The translations under genes and the position numbers were made by a program. DNA of 64,000 nucleotides from Nymphaea colorata (lineage: Eukaryota; Streptophyta; Magnoliopsida; Nymphaeales; Nymphaeaceae), in NCBI RefSeq assembly GCF_008831285.2, contig NC_045141.1, positions 13,502,106-13,566,105 of the forward strand, in the 5' to 3' direction. The stretch's first letter is position 1. Each line of letters begins with the position of its first letter. Of this stretch, positions 21,201 through 33,392 are shown piece after piece. The notes below the pieces were generated by a model. It worked only from the letters and a program-made list of their open reading frames with translations. It was not told the origin of the DNA and ran no database searches.

Positions 21201-24200
21201 AGAACAACAATCTAAGGTGTAAATGCATGAGTAATTGATACAAGGAAGATGCATGTTACTAAAAGGATGAAGCAAATGACATAAAAGTAGTACCAGACTA
21301 CCAGCAAATTTTCACTGATAGTTTATATTCAGCATCTCAACTTCTCTGAGGTTGTCTTTTTACACATACAAAGACTCAGTTGATGAACGTGAAAATGTTA
21401 TGGAGTTAACCTATTGAAGGAAATCCATAAAGACTACAATTTTTGCAAAAAAAGATATATATTAGCTTTAAGTTCTTTATGTGGAAGTAGGAAATTATAT
21501 CACATGGATGCAGCATTTCTGCACCTGCATTGATGCAACACTGGTGTCGATGCAGGTGCTGCTGCGGCTTAGATGTGTCAATGGGTATCCAGCAAGCAGG
21601 AGTAGGAGGCGGTGAACCTGCCTGTAGGAGAAGGGACTAATGGCACCCTGATGGGGCTTTGGGCCCATGGTCAGCAGGTGTAAAGAGAGGGAGGGAGGGG
21701 TAAAACTTAAAAGCCTAAGAGGGTGTTTGAGTGGCAGAAGTGAATATCTGAGATGGGCATTTTGACTGGACTGTGCTCCCTGTTCAGATTTCAGACATGG
21801 TAGAAAATGTCTTCTCGTATCCAAGATGTTCTGTTTTTTCAGTTCTTTTCTTGCTCCACTGGGCCTGGAGGTGCAAAAAAATAATGGAGGAGAACATTTT
21901 GGACATTTTGACTGAGATTTTCCCCTGTATGCTTTCAAACACGACCCAACTCTTAAAGCATTTGAAGTTAACACTTTTTTACTTGGATGATATTCTCCAT
22001 ATTCTTCAACCCTTTACAGCGATTGAAAATATATTAACAGTGCATAAACCTTTGGTAAGGTTTTCATATATATAATTTGAATCTATTGGTAGTGGAGCAC
22101 AGTGGACAATCTGGGACCGATGACTTTACCAACTTACCAAGACATAAGAGTGATATTTTTAGTGATTTCCAGCTAGTGGCTCAATGAAGAGCGTAAACTT
22201 GTGATTCCACGAGGTTTGACAAAGTAATATAAGTATACCCTGTTAGAAAATCTATAATGTTAAGCTAATAGCACAGCTAGTCAAAATCATCCAAGGAAAA
22301 AGGTTGAATTATGCAGGATTCGGCCTACACAATTAGGATGCATGTAAGCTAAAGAAATATCTGAACTCTGAAGGTGCATTTGGGTGAGTTTTTAGAAGAC
22401 TAGCTGTAATGTTTGATAGGCATTACTAAAGGAAGTAAATAGATAGGAACTACATCAATAGTCACATTGACCACACCATACTTGGGATGTGCCTCTGCAG
22501 TGCCGTCATTACACTCTGCAGCTTGTATGATACCCCTAATATAGATGTCTTGATAGGGAGTTAGCTTCCAAAATGCTCTCTTGGTAGGTCCTTTCTAAAG
22601 TTTCTGGTCAGTAATATCTGCTGTGTGCTCATGCAGAAGCGTCTATGCTAATGGGAATAACCTATTTTGGGATACCATTTATATTGGTAATCTGGAACTT
22701 TGATGTAACCATTTGTTAAAGCTGAGCAGAATAAAAAAGAAATCCAATTTATTTGTGTTTTCTGTTGGTGGCTGGTGGATATATTGATCTCCTGTCTGAG
22801 TTATTGCCTGTTCTCCTAGTTCCACATAGAAATTGGGAGTGCCCTTAACCGGTTTAATCTGCTTTCAGGAATACAGGAAAAAGCACCCTGAGGTCATCAT
22901 CCTTGACCCTCCTTATGCCATTGAACATTTACATAATCGCCAATCAATGCTCCAGGATGTGGCTGATTTGAACTTGTGTGACCAGAATGGTAATTCTGCC
23001 ATTATCATCTAGATGGATATGTTTATTACAAGCTATCCTTCAAAACTTGATGCAAATTCTGGGGAAATATGTGGCATAGTGCTTCTGAGAGTGCAGATTA
23101 TGGATCGTTGAAATTAAAAATAAGAATCATTTTATATGTTTGTCTCCTTAACCTAATTGTATTTCTATTTGTTGCAGGCAAAATTGGTGTTCCCAGGCAG
23201 TTAACCATATATGGAGATCCAGCTTCAATTCCTGATGCAGTAAACAGAGCTGGCCTAAGGCTACCTCTTGGTAGGTGTGAAAGTTCCTTTGATATACCAT
23301 GATTCCTGTCATGGTAGGGTTTGTGCATTCAGCAGTCACTATAACGTCCTCCAGAGCGATTTGTCTTGATAAGATGTTCTTGGAGCCGAAAGTGCTTATC
23401 TTCCTAGGTCCACTGTAAACAAAAGCAAATGATATGGGTTTCAATGATTTTACTTTTGATTTTTTAATTAATGAGCAGTTACAAAATGATATTGTATTCC
23501 TGCTTCTCTTTCCAATTACATAGATCCATATTCTTCTTCGATTTCTATTTTTTCACTTTTTCTTTCTCCTGAAATGACATATATATATATATATATGGAC
23601 ACGTGTAGTACAGTGGCACCAGAAAATTACTAGTATGGCATGTAAAAAAATGTTCAAAATTTTGTTCTTCCAGTATTTATGTCTTAGTCTGTTGTTTCAT
23701 GGGGCTCCCTTTGCTGCTCCACTATAGATGATCCCATACATTAATCATCTTGATGTTGTGTTTGCTTTTGCAACTCGGATTGTGGTTGTGAATCTTCCTC
23801 TGCGAGATATAATAGTCTGAAATTTGAATTTGTAGCATGTTTGAAAATGCTTGTTTGAGTTTCTTAAGAACAATGTCTAACGGTTCTCTATCCCTGTTAC
23901 AGTTGCAAAGCCATTGGTTGTGGATGGAACTGCGAAGTCTCATGAATTATCTCTTGCATATGATCAGTCTTCATTGTCAAAGCTTGAACCTCCATTGGTT
24001 TTGCAGGAGTTTGTTAACCATGGTAAAGGCCATGTTTAGTCACCTTTTAAAACTAAGATACAAGTATACAACACACCTCAATAGATCACAGCTTATTTTG
24101 TTTCTTCTGTTGTGGTTGAAGGTGGTGTACTTTTCAAAGTCTACATTGTTGGAGAAACCATTAAGGTGGTGAGGCGTTTTTCCCTGCCAGATGTTGAGGA

Positions 24201-25071
24201 CTCTGAGACATTGCATAATGTTGGAGTTATTCAGTTTCCAAGGGTTTCTAGTTCTGCAGCTTCTGCTGATAATGCTGAATTAGATCCATGTGTTTCTGGT
24301 GAGATTTCTGGTTATAAGTTTCCTTTGTTGAAACTCTATATTCTTCTTCATGATATTATGATCATGTTTCTTGCGTAGAACTTCCACCCCTCTCACTGCT
24401 TGAGAAACTTGGACGTGAACTTCGACACCGGCTGGTAAGTATATTTATGATTTTCTGAATGTTTTCTAGTTCCCATGGTGGCCATGGCTTACATTTCTGT
24501 CAACAGGGTCTCCAATTATTCAACATTGATATAATTCGGGAGCACGGTACCAGAGACTGTTACTTTGTTATCGACATTAACTATTTTCCTGGTATGTCTA
24601 TATTTACTATTTATTTTGATGTTTAAACTTTAGACCAGTAAAATCTTTTATTTATTCTGTTTGTCCGGTCCCCAGCGTATGTTTGAGTAAGGATTGTCCT
24701 GGATACATTTTTAGATGGCTATACCATGTCCGAGTAGTAAAGAACATTTCAGCCTTAGATGGGAACAAAAGAGAGAAAAAGCAATTGGATGGCTTTGTTT
24801 GCCCAATAGGTGGCCTCTTGTGCTTCATTGGTCATAGATTGTAGGCATTAGCAGGTGCTGTTTTAATCTATGGTCTTTGTTGCCACTTTCCACATACTTG
24901 TTACCTAAGAGCACAACCGAAATAGAATGAATTATGGCTGGGTTTACTTAGCCAGCTTTGTGAAATGTTTCAGGTTTTGGCAAGATGCCTGAATATGAGC
25001 AAGTATTCACAGGGTTCCTTCTAAGCCTAGGGCAAAGCAAGATGACAAGGTGTCCTGCGGGTAATGGTTAA
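18220..25071 (+). CDS. Inositol-tetrakisphosphate 1-kinase (inositol 1,3,4-trisphosphate 5/6-kinase)
   Basis: ATP-grasp kinase that phosphorylates inositol tris- and tetrakisphosphates, in the route to phytate and inositol pyrophosphates; probably cytosolic or nuclear. Ten exons, all GT–AG: 18220–18503, 20171–20252, 20460–20492, 22869–22989, 23178–23270, 23903–24022, 24122–24298, 24379–24434, 24507–24591, 24974–25071. They join in frame to 382 aa. Family marks are [11 protein letters not shown] (70–81), [14 protein letters not shown] (147–161), [16 protein letters not shown] (205–220), [21 protein letters not shown] (237–256), LFNIDIIRE (326–334) and the metal-binding end [15 protein letters not shown] (345–359), with D330, D345 and N347 as likely Mg ligands. 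The first ~68 residues are a variable extension. ATG 18220 is the first in-frame ATG, although the frame is open further upstream. Exon 3 is only 33 nt; intron 3 (2.4 kb) holds a MITE. No lesion seen; multi-exon structure suggests an ITPK2/3-like plant type. Confidence 0.93.
21517..21559. repeat. Small inverted repeat in ITPK intron 3
   Basis: GCACCTGCAT and its exact complement ATGCAGGTGC are separated by 19 bases, giving a 10-bp stem. Similar GATGCAGGTGC phrases occur near 45600 and 45690, in an intron of the AP-1 sigma gene, so this may be a dispersed element. No ends defined. Confidence 0.4.
21716..21956. mobile_element. Probable MITE in ITPK intron 3
   Basis: The left end is TAAGAGGGTGTTTGAG. 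The right end read inverted is TAAGAGTTGGGTCGTGTTTGA. The ends match with small indels, about 240 bp apart, with no coding frame. A 3-bp TAA/TTA target duplication would fit a PIF/Harbinger-type element, but this is not certain. It lies far from both splice sites. Confidence 0.5.
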
Positions 25072-26440
25072 TGGGCTCAAGTTGGAAACCTTTACTGCGC
25101 CTGGATGATGATGCTAAGAGACCTCTTGACTGGGAGGGCAGTTTAATCTTCCTCTAGAGGCTGTGATATCGGATGCTGAGGAAGGCGGTCGCCAGTCGAT
25201 GATTATACAAGGCCAAAAATCACAGAAACGTATAGATATGCACCTTCGTGTTCATGTGAAGATGCTGCTCCCAGAGCAGCGAATTCGCTAGTCTGTTTGC
25301 TTAATTATATTTTTTTTTCAACCATTCTGTTGAACCGATGCATGCAGATTGCAGTTTCGCTCCAAATTGACCTATGCGTGCATTTTTCTTGGCCTCGATG
25401 CTGACCAAAGTCTCTGCAACTCCTTGGACACCTGATTCATCATGGGTGACCTTCATGTTATCCAACGAGACGTTCGCTGGGTTTTTCGGAGGGTCTTTTT
25501 ATTTGGTTTCCAGTCATGAACTATACAGAGGTTTTTGCATGCTTGGTTTGTAAGAATTGGCTTATAACATTTGAATATTAACTGGTTGGTATAACTCTCG
25601 ACTCCTAAACAACGATTCATTTAAACTGTTTACTCAAGATAAATGTTGTTCGGTGTCTCTGGTTTGTATGTATTTATTTGTGCGTGTGCACGGCAATTGG
25701 CAAACAAAGATATTATAAATAGAGAGAGAGAAAGACAGTCGCTAATATCTTGAACTGCCTAAAGCGCGTCTGTGTTGCACCATTCGGTTATGACATAAGG
25801 AATCCAATGCTAAAATTATTGAACTGCCCGTTTTGAAACTCTGAAATTTTGAAATCCTTTTAATGAAACCCCTGTGGTCCTTGGAATTCAACTACAAAAA
25901 GTTTTTGCGACTCTGCAGTTACTAGTGGCCGAAACATTGAAAAGTTGGATCAGTCCTTGTTGCGTTCCAAGTTCGGTTAACTAGTCAGAGTGTAGCGGGT
26001 AAGTCTTTGAGCATGCAATTGTATATATAAGTTTGATCTCATTTCGAAGATGGTTATCTATAGTCTTGAGTGCATACTTATTTATTTGTAGTTGAATTTT
26101 GTTCGGTCGATGAAATACACGCGTGGTAAATAAATATTTATGGTTGTTCAACCGATTCTTTCCATTTGACTTCAGAGATTCTCACATAAAATAACACAAA
26201 CTAATGTGGTGAGAATGAGTTTTAGGACAACAGAAATTTGATTCATTTGGAAAGCCGACCGGCATTAGATTTCACAATTTCTTTTCCAGGCTTTATAAAT
26301 TTGGGTTGTTCGACTCATTTGTTGGAGCTAGTAAAACTTATCAAATTTTCACCAAGAGACTATAAAAATAGGATTGAATAAATCTCCATCAGACCCTGTT
26401 GGGAGCAACCTGAATGCCAACACCACTATCTAGAACCATT
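25072..26440. other. 3' flank of ITPK and intergenic DNA
   Basis: The first ~500 bp are the probable 3' UTR. Beyond about 25700 I see no gene and no repeat with defined ends. Confidence 0.5.
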
Positions 26441-28830
26441 TACTTGGCAGAAAACCCACCTGCAGCCAAAAATCATCGATTGTAAAGCTGCTAAAAACAT
26501 CCCTGAACAGAGTGTCCAGATCTCCTTGGCAGCTTCTAAAGGCCTATACTCAGATCCTTCAATCATGCAAGACTGTGAAAAGGGATCCTCCAACACTTAT
26601 TCAACGAACCCTTTCAAAATTAACCAAACCAAAATCTAATTCCCTGTTGAATTTCCATACAAGGAATGCCCTTCCTTTCAAACTTTGCACACGTCTCCAT
26701 ATGACCTTGGCAAGTTTGGGACAGAATAACAGCTCTCTTCCTCCCTTACCACACAAAAAAGAATGATGCGATCCAGCATCGGAAATCTGCCACAAACAGC
26801 AATGTCCATAAACCATCTAGCTCGTGGCGAGCCTCCTTTAACCACACCTGCCCGCTCCTTTGTTTAGCCAAAAACTATTTCCTCACCTTCTGCCACACGT
26901 TTTCTATGTACAATTAACCCAATTTCTTGTTTGTGCACACAATCGCATGAGGGGTTTCACTTGGCTTGTCCATAATCTCTTCAATATGAAGAGATCAATA
27001 CTAGAAGAAGAAATAGCATCCCTAACTAAAATGCCAAAACTATCATGAAATCTTCCCCACTCTACACCAGATAGACATTTGTACAAACACATACCAGACC
27101 AACAATCCTGCCAAAACCTTATATCGCCATCCACCACAGGCCATTTAGTTTCATCTTCTATTCTAGACAATCCCCACCAACCAAGATGACATCTTGGATC
27201 CTCTGTAAGTTCAGAAACTAGGAAACCCCAGGTACCTCTTACTTGTTAGCACAACCCAAGCCTTATGCTATTACAAGCAAACACTAATATGTCCCGTGTA
27301 ATCAGGTGCTGTTTGCAGTTGCCCTCCTCCTCACTTCATAGGAACCTTGCTATGACGGAGCTTAATATCTTCTCATTCCCACGGGAAGCTTAAAAAAACC
27401 ACATCAAAACTGGATAATTTGCATTTTAGTATGATTAAGCATAATGTACCTGCAAATGGAAGTAAGAAGGATTTTCCAGCCTGAAAAGTTCCTCTCTCTT
27501 TAATCAACAACTCCTCACACACCATTCCATCTGAAATGGAATCATGGACAACTTATTAGGTTCTTTAGGACTTGTATGTTGTTGCTCTAGACTGCAACAC
27601 AAATATGTCAACAACAAAGGTGAACATGGGCATTTGCCCATCCTTGGGAATCTTGGGAGGTCTGCGGTCCGTGGTAATCAAACACGACCTAATTGACAAA
27701 GTGCATTCCTCATAAAACACCAATGAACCCTTGTCATAAGTTTTCGTTATGTCCAATTTCGAACTAGCAGAAAAATGATTCCCATTACCTGATAGACGAA
27801 TTCTTTCATGAGCAGTCACCACATCATCATAAAGGTCACCTTCCAGCGAAAATGCAGCCTGTTTATAACCAATTATTCTATATAACACCACTTTCATTTG
27901 GTCAGAAAAAATCCAAGGAATTATTTTATAGAGTTTCATAATGCAATCGGCCTTAGATTTGCATGCTCCTAACTGCTTCAGACTTTGGAATGAGGACCGG
28001 ATGAGAGCTGTTAATCCTAACTACTTTTGAACAAGTCGTCCACCGCAAGGAATGTATCACGTCCTATCACTTCCTAATGTGCATGACAGTATCCTGCTAG
28101 AAAGAATCCATCAGGACCAATGAACTTGTAGAACTAGCCTTGGACCCTCCTCAATATATGGAAACAGGTCACCATTATCTTCCTCAATATCTAGGTATGC
28201 AATGCATACTAGTAGTACGTGTGATGCAAAGCCACCCTCCTTACCACTAGCGGAGCCAGAAATTTTGACTGGTGTGACACTAATTCAATAAGTTTCATAA
28301 TTTTTGGGGCACTTATATATATGAGCACTAAAATATATCAAATTGGTAATGTAAAAACAAATAACCTTTGTGAAGAGTTGCCCACACCAGTCACCACGTG
28401 GCTCCATCACTGCTCCTTACTGAACCTGGGTGGTCTTAAGGAATTATGTTTTCAACTCAAGTCATGCCACCATTTGTAGTTCAAATGAGTAGGTCTCATG
28501 AGAATCGAACTGTGGACACATCGAGTGCATACCTCTCAGACTAACTTGCTATGCTACGCCCTTCAGGACCTGGTAGGCATACCTGATATCCGAACTAAAG
28601 CAACTCGCTATGGCAAGAACTAATCCTTTTTTTTTAATTGCTTTGAGAAAGCCTTCTTTTGCAACCTTTTCGCTTCCAGATGTCTTCCTCCTCCAAAGAA
28701 GAACGAAGCTCCTCCGTGAGTGAAATTCTAGATCTGTTGCACCAAGGACGGCTTTCTCCATGTACAGTTGAACCTTATTTGATTCGTTTTTTAGACTTGT
28801 TATTCTATGGTTGATGTTGCCATAAAACAT
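26440..28830 (-). mobile_element. Broken L1-like LINE (non-LTR retrotransposon) remnant
   Basis: Three minus-strand pieces stand in LINE order. 28830–28549 resembles the linker before RT (FYGNINHRITSLKNE..., ATDLEFHSRR, LW). 27939–27565 is the start of RT (YKQAAF, DDVVTAHE, KLDITKTYDKGS). 27170–26601 is the post-RT region (WPVVDGDIRFWQDCWSG, then VIWRRVQSLKGRAFLVWKF, like the zinc-finger region after LINE RTs). The RT palm with the catalytic YADD-type motif is missing between the second and third pieces, so a deletion is likely. Frames are broken throughout. The outer limits are approximate. Confidence 0.75.
28245..28412. mobile_element. hAT-type MITE, 168 bp, with perfect 8-bp target duplication
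   Basis: The ends are CACTAGCGGAGCCAG and (inverted) CAGTGATGGAGCCAC. CTCCTTAC occurs on both sides (28237–28244 and 28413–28420). Same family as 14478–14686. It lies between the linker and RT pieces of the LINE remnant, so it inserted after that LINE. Confidence 0.9.
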
Positions 28831-29409
28831 TTTCTCTATTTAGATAAAACTAATCTCATTTGTTTGAGCTTAGACAAATAGGATACCAAAAAATAGGGCC
28901 AGATCAAGCCTGTGCCATACTGATCGTACACCCATCTCTTTTATTACTCCAAGCATTGAAATAACGAAACAATGGGGATTTGAACTAAATACTATTATGA
29001 GATGTAGACAATACTAATAATAGTGCTAGATGTTGGAGTATGGAGTCTGATCTGTAAGTGCATTCATGTTTAATATTGTGTTTTGCTAGTTTTCTCTAAT
29101 CCCCATGTTTAAGTGGGATGCAGTTTCTTATATTATCTGATTCTTTTGTCATAGGGAAAAACTTTGTGCAGCCGTAGATGTTGGAGAACCTACATCAAAT
29201 CTTTTTGTCTTCTTCTTCTTCTTTCTCTTTCTCTTTCTCGGTTCCTTCTCTTGGTGTCATAAGAGAGAGAAGGAGCCATGCTCTTAACACTAGACCTAGG
29301 TATCACCCTGCAGCTACATGCCTCTCCCCATGTCACACTCCAACCATGAATAGTTAGGCACTAATCTAATGAAAACCTCTTTTCCTATAAATTTGAATTT
29401 GGGCATGTG

Positions 29410-29594
29410 AAAGGGCGGAGCCAAGGCAAGGGCCCTGGCCCCACCTCAAAAAAAAAAATCAAAAATTTACATGTAAATTTTAAAAAAATTTACTTGTTCT
29501 CTATAAAAATTTTGAAATATGATATTTCGTCCCATGTTAAAAATTAGATACTTTAATTCAACCCCCTCACAAAAAATTTTTGACTCTACCCCTA
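29410..29594. mobile_element. hAT-type MITE, about 185 bp, with imperfect target duplication
   Basis: The left end is AAAGGGCGGAGCCAAGG. The right end read inverted is TAGGGGTAGAGTCAAAAA. The flanks GGCATGTG (29402–29409) and GGCATGTA (29595–29602) differ at one of eight bases. The AT-rich core resembles those at 13440–13680 and 43080–43190. Older than the two other complete copies. Confidence 0.75.
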
Positions 29595-29625
29595 GGCATG
29601 TACGTCCCTAGGCATGTACGTCCCT
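29594..29625. repeat. 16-bp tandem duplication at a MITE edge
   Basis: AGGCATGTACGTCCCT occurs twice in a row at the right border of the MITE, including the target-duplication sequence. It may be a repair product of insertion or attempted excision. Confidence 0.7.
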
Positions 29626-30918
29626 CTCATAATAGACAGAGCTCCTGAAATGTAAAGACATAATCCACACTCACCTTACGTAACGATTGAAGCAGGAGTG
29701 AAGCAATAGTATCTATTTTTCATATCTTGGATTTTTGTTTATTATTCTCTTTTGTTTGGTTCCAAATCCATAGATCCATTTTTACTTTATTAGGGTGTTT
29801 AGACCTGGGGCCTTGAGTTGAATGAAACCCTAATTATCTTTCGTGTTTCCCTTTTTTATAATTGTTCTTATGAAATTCCTGTTTTTCGATTCCCCCTAAT
29901 TTAGTTTAAGGGTTGATTGTGAACTAAAGAAGAAATCCTCCCTTCCACTGCATTAATGATCCTAAGAAACAAGCAATAAAACCCCACTACAATGCACAAC
30001 CTTAAGTGCATAAACTGACCAGGAAATCAGTAGTCTATTGTCCATGTCTGTTGCATTATTCTTATGGCTTATATATAAAAAGTCTGAAAAATAATGTAAG
30101 AGTTTCAATATTGTTCATGCTCGTCCCTTTATTCTTATGACCCATATAAAAATTCTAAAAAATATTGTTCGGCCTTTATACTAAGTGTAAGAATTTTGAT
30201 AACTTCTTCAAAGTTATTTCACAAGTCTTCAAATCTTCTCATGAATGGTTAAGACATGTGAATCTAATTAACTAAAAATAAGCTTGCCGCAACTAACAAG
30301 GTAGGGGTTAGTAGGCAGTCAGTTAAGAGGTTAGGTGGGGCCTTCGGCTTTATCGGGTAGTGAGAAACCCTGCTGACAGAGAATTAACATAAAAAAGATT
30401 TCTCACTAGAAACAAACTTTCTGCCATGAAAGCGTCCAAACCTCAGGCCAAGCATCGGAAATGCACAAAACTTGGCAATCTCATCCATAAACGTTTATTT
30501 ATGACTAGTTTTGTGTGAAATCGTTCATTTGTTGGATATGTGGTAAACCATTGAGCGCCAAAAAAAGAAAGAGAGAGAGTTTGAAATTTGCCACCCACAA
30601 GCACAAAGAAAAGGCTGTCTTATATATGAGAATATGAGAGAAGTTAAGACTGCGGGGTCAAACGTTAAAATATTGCAAAAGCTTCGCCGGGTTCTAGTTA
30701 GGCAAGCGGGAACTTCTCCAACGGTCACACGTTCGTTTTTAAAATAAAGAGCCACAAGGAAACTAGCCGTTGGGACGGTGGATTAAAAGAAAGATCGACG
30801 GCGATATTCCATTGTTTCCTCTTCCCCTTTCCCCTTCCAAGCTCTTCGTCTTCCTCGCAACGGTCAAAATCCTTTGAATCCTTCCGATAGTTGCAGACTG
30901 TAAACAAGAACAGGATCC

Positions 30919-33294
30919 ATGGCGGCCTTCTCTCCTAGGTCTCCTTCTCCTCTTCCTGAGAGATCATCGGCTAGTTTCCGCAGTACAGATACCAGAAACG
31001 CTGCTAAAAGGGCTCAGAATGCCAACTCCGGGATGAAGACCAATAGTCCTTCCGGTAAACTGTTTGCTTTTCTTGTTTTGTTCTCCCTTTCGGTTATCTT
31101 TTGATTGCTCTGCTTTCACTCACTCTGATTTCTCTTGGGGTCTTATTTGCAGATTTTCACCAACGAAGCTCCGGAGTGAGAGAGAGAAGCGTTTCCCCAA
31201 GTCTGAGAGCTTCCTTCGAGCACAAAGAAGACGACAGAGATGAAAATCGGCATGTTCCCAAACTGGCTCGTTCAGGACCTTTACCTTCATTTTCCAAGGG
31301 AACAAAGAACTTCATGGCTCCGACGATCTCTGCGGCTTCGAAGGTAGCGGCCTCGCCGAGAAAGAAGGTACTGTCGGAGAGGAATTCGGTCGATCATAAT
31401 GCATCTCCGTTCTCCTCTACCAGTTCACCCCAAGTCCAAGAACCTGAAGCTTTCAGCAGAACCACTGTTGAGGACCGGAGCGTGGTGAATGTCAAAAATG
31501 ACTCAGAACCGGAAGAACTGAAGGACCCAAAGATCCTCGCTCGTGCCTCACCTAACGATGCTTCCCTACCTCCTTATGATCCCCACGTTAACTTTCTGTC
31601 CCCAAGGCCAGAATTCCTACGTTACAGCCCCAATCCACGTCTTGAAAGGTATCGGAGGGACGACAAGCCCACGATTAAGAAGCGGTTGGAGAGCAGCTTC
31701 GCATCTGAAAGCAGCTTGACTGGTGAAGAAGAACTTCAAGAGAACAGTGGTTCTGAAATTGGGTTTACGGCTGGGCTTGAAGGAGATTACCACAATGAAG
31801 AAAACCACAGTTCTGAAAATGGGTTTCCGACTGGACTTGAACCCGATGGCGACAATGAAGAAAACCGCCCATCAGAAATTGAGGCTTCTTCTGGACTTCA
31901 GTCGACCAGAAGAATCCTTCCTTCTGATGAAACAAAGTCTGAGAAGGAGAACCAGCAAGGAATTGTGTCTTCATCTCCTGAACCAGGGGCCAAAGTCAAG
32001 GCTCAAGGAGATGTCGCAGAAGCACAGTTTGGTGTTTCAAAAAGTTCTTGTTCAAAATCTTATCTGAAGCCCAAACTTATAAAGGTTGTTCTTGTTCTTG
32101 CTATTGCTTCTTTATGTCTGCCCATGATCGATTCTCCCCTGCTTTTATCATCCTTGATGTATCATGGCAACGTGTCAAGATCGTGTTTTGTTAGCCTGGC
32201 AGAAGAGAATGTGTGCCAGGAAACGTTCTCCATTGCAGATCTAGCTGAGAGCAGAAGCTACTCTGGAACCAAACAAGTGGAAAATATGAAGGCTGAACCT
32301 GCCCGGACAGAAGATGCTTCAGTGACAACGCCGATTCTTGATTATCAAATATCAGCCTCAAAGGTTGCTGATTCAGTTGCTATCGTTGAATTTCCCCAAC
32401 CGGAAGTAATAATGGCGACCTCAGTCGAACGGCCACTCTCTGAGATTGAAGTCGATGGTGTGATGGAGTATGCAAATGAGGTACCATTGCCACTGGAACA
32501 AGTGATTCCGGTTGTAGAGAATGAGCAATCTATCTCGGAAGTTGAAGCCAGCGTACCGGAATCCACCACATTGGACCGACTTACTGAACTTAGCAGTTCT
32601 GAGGAACCTGAAATGCAGGCTCCATTTACTGAAGACCTTGATCCGACTACATCTTCAGGTTTTCCTAAGCAAGAGGCAATCGAAGAACCGTCAGCTGCAA
32701 TGGACCAATTGAAACATCCAACATCATCACGGGAAACATTGGGGATTCAGGTAGCTTTGGGGGTCCTTTTGATTGCCTTAACTGTTGTTGCAGTTACTTA
32801 CCGGCAGACAAACAACAATCGCAAGATGGAGTATGTGAAGATGAAGGCTACAGATGATGTGCAAGACAATATTGGGCATCATCCTGTTTCTGAAATGGAA
32901 ATGACCGGAGAATCATATTCCATGGAAATGAGCAGCACCACCTCAGAGAAAACTATGCGCTACCAACGTCGCGCTCCAAAAGAAACTGAAGAGGTTATCC
33001 TGAAGTATGAAAGGAGTCGGCGACCTCGACGTGGTTCATCTGTCTCCAATCCTGACGATTCTCTTTCTTATGGAAGCTTTACCACTTACGAGAAGTTACC
33101 AACTAAACAGGTAAGTCTTTCTCATCACTCTGGACTTTTTAATTTTTCAATCGATGATGCACTCGGTACCATAGTTGTTGAACATTGGAGTCAACTTTCT
33201 GACTGTTGTGCTGCAGGGTTCCGCTGATGAAGCCACTGTGACTCCAGTTCGGCGTTCTAGCAGGATAAATAAGCAGACGACGATCTCGTCCTGA
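30919..33294 (+). CDS. Uncharacterised plant protein, 723 aa, with two hydrophobic segments
   Basis: Three exons: 30919–31054, 31153–33110, 33217–33294, with GT–AG introns of 98 and 106 bp; they join in frame. I do not recognise a named family. The N-terminus is Ser/Pro/Arg-rich and basic (MAAFSPRSPSPLPERSSASF). Then comes a conserved-looking block KNFMAPTISAASKVAASPRKK around residue 95 and a long acidic, Glu/Ser-rich low-complexity region. Hydrophobic stretches lie at about residues 354–385 (LIKVVLVLAIASLCLPMI...) and 577–597 (IQVALGVLLIALTVVAVTY), so a membrane protein with an acidic loop between them is likely. The C-terminus has DSLSYGSFTTYEKLPTK and a basic end RRSSRINKQ. Residues ~242–300 are three imperfect ~20-residue repeats. 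Base 30919 is the first ATG and no lesion is seen. Probably a real gene; role unknown. Confidence 0.85.
31738..31917 (+). repeat. Three imperfect 60-bp tandem repeats inside the 723-aa protein gene
   Basis: Units keep the frame and encode variants of NS/SE.GF..GLE.D..NEEN. The third unit is the most diverged. Unit number could differ between individuals or relatives without breaking the gene. Confidence 0.8.
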
Positions 33295-33392
33295 TGAATT
33301 GATCCACGAGCAGTTGTCATGTCTTCTGTGTTACTAACATTTTTTTCATTTTAGTGACTTTCGCTTGAGTTGTTAGTTGACCGTGTAATTAG

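Larger units (their letters stand above)
28831..30918. other. Intergenic region upstream of the gene at 30919
   Basis: No gene is visible. A hAT-type MITE lies at 29410–29594. CT-rich DNA at about 29200–29260 and 30800–30850, and the few hundred bases before 30919, probably include the promoter and leader of the downstream gene. Confidence 0.5.
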
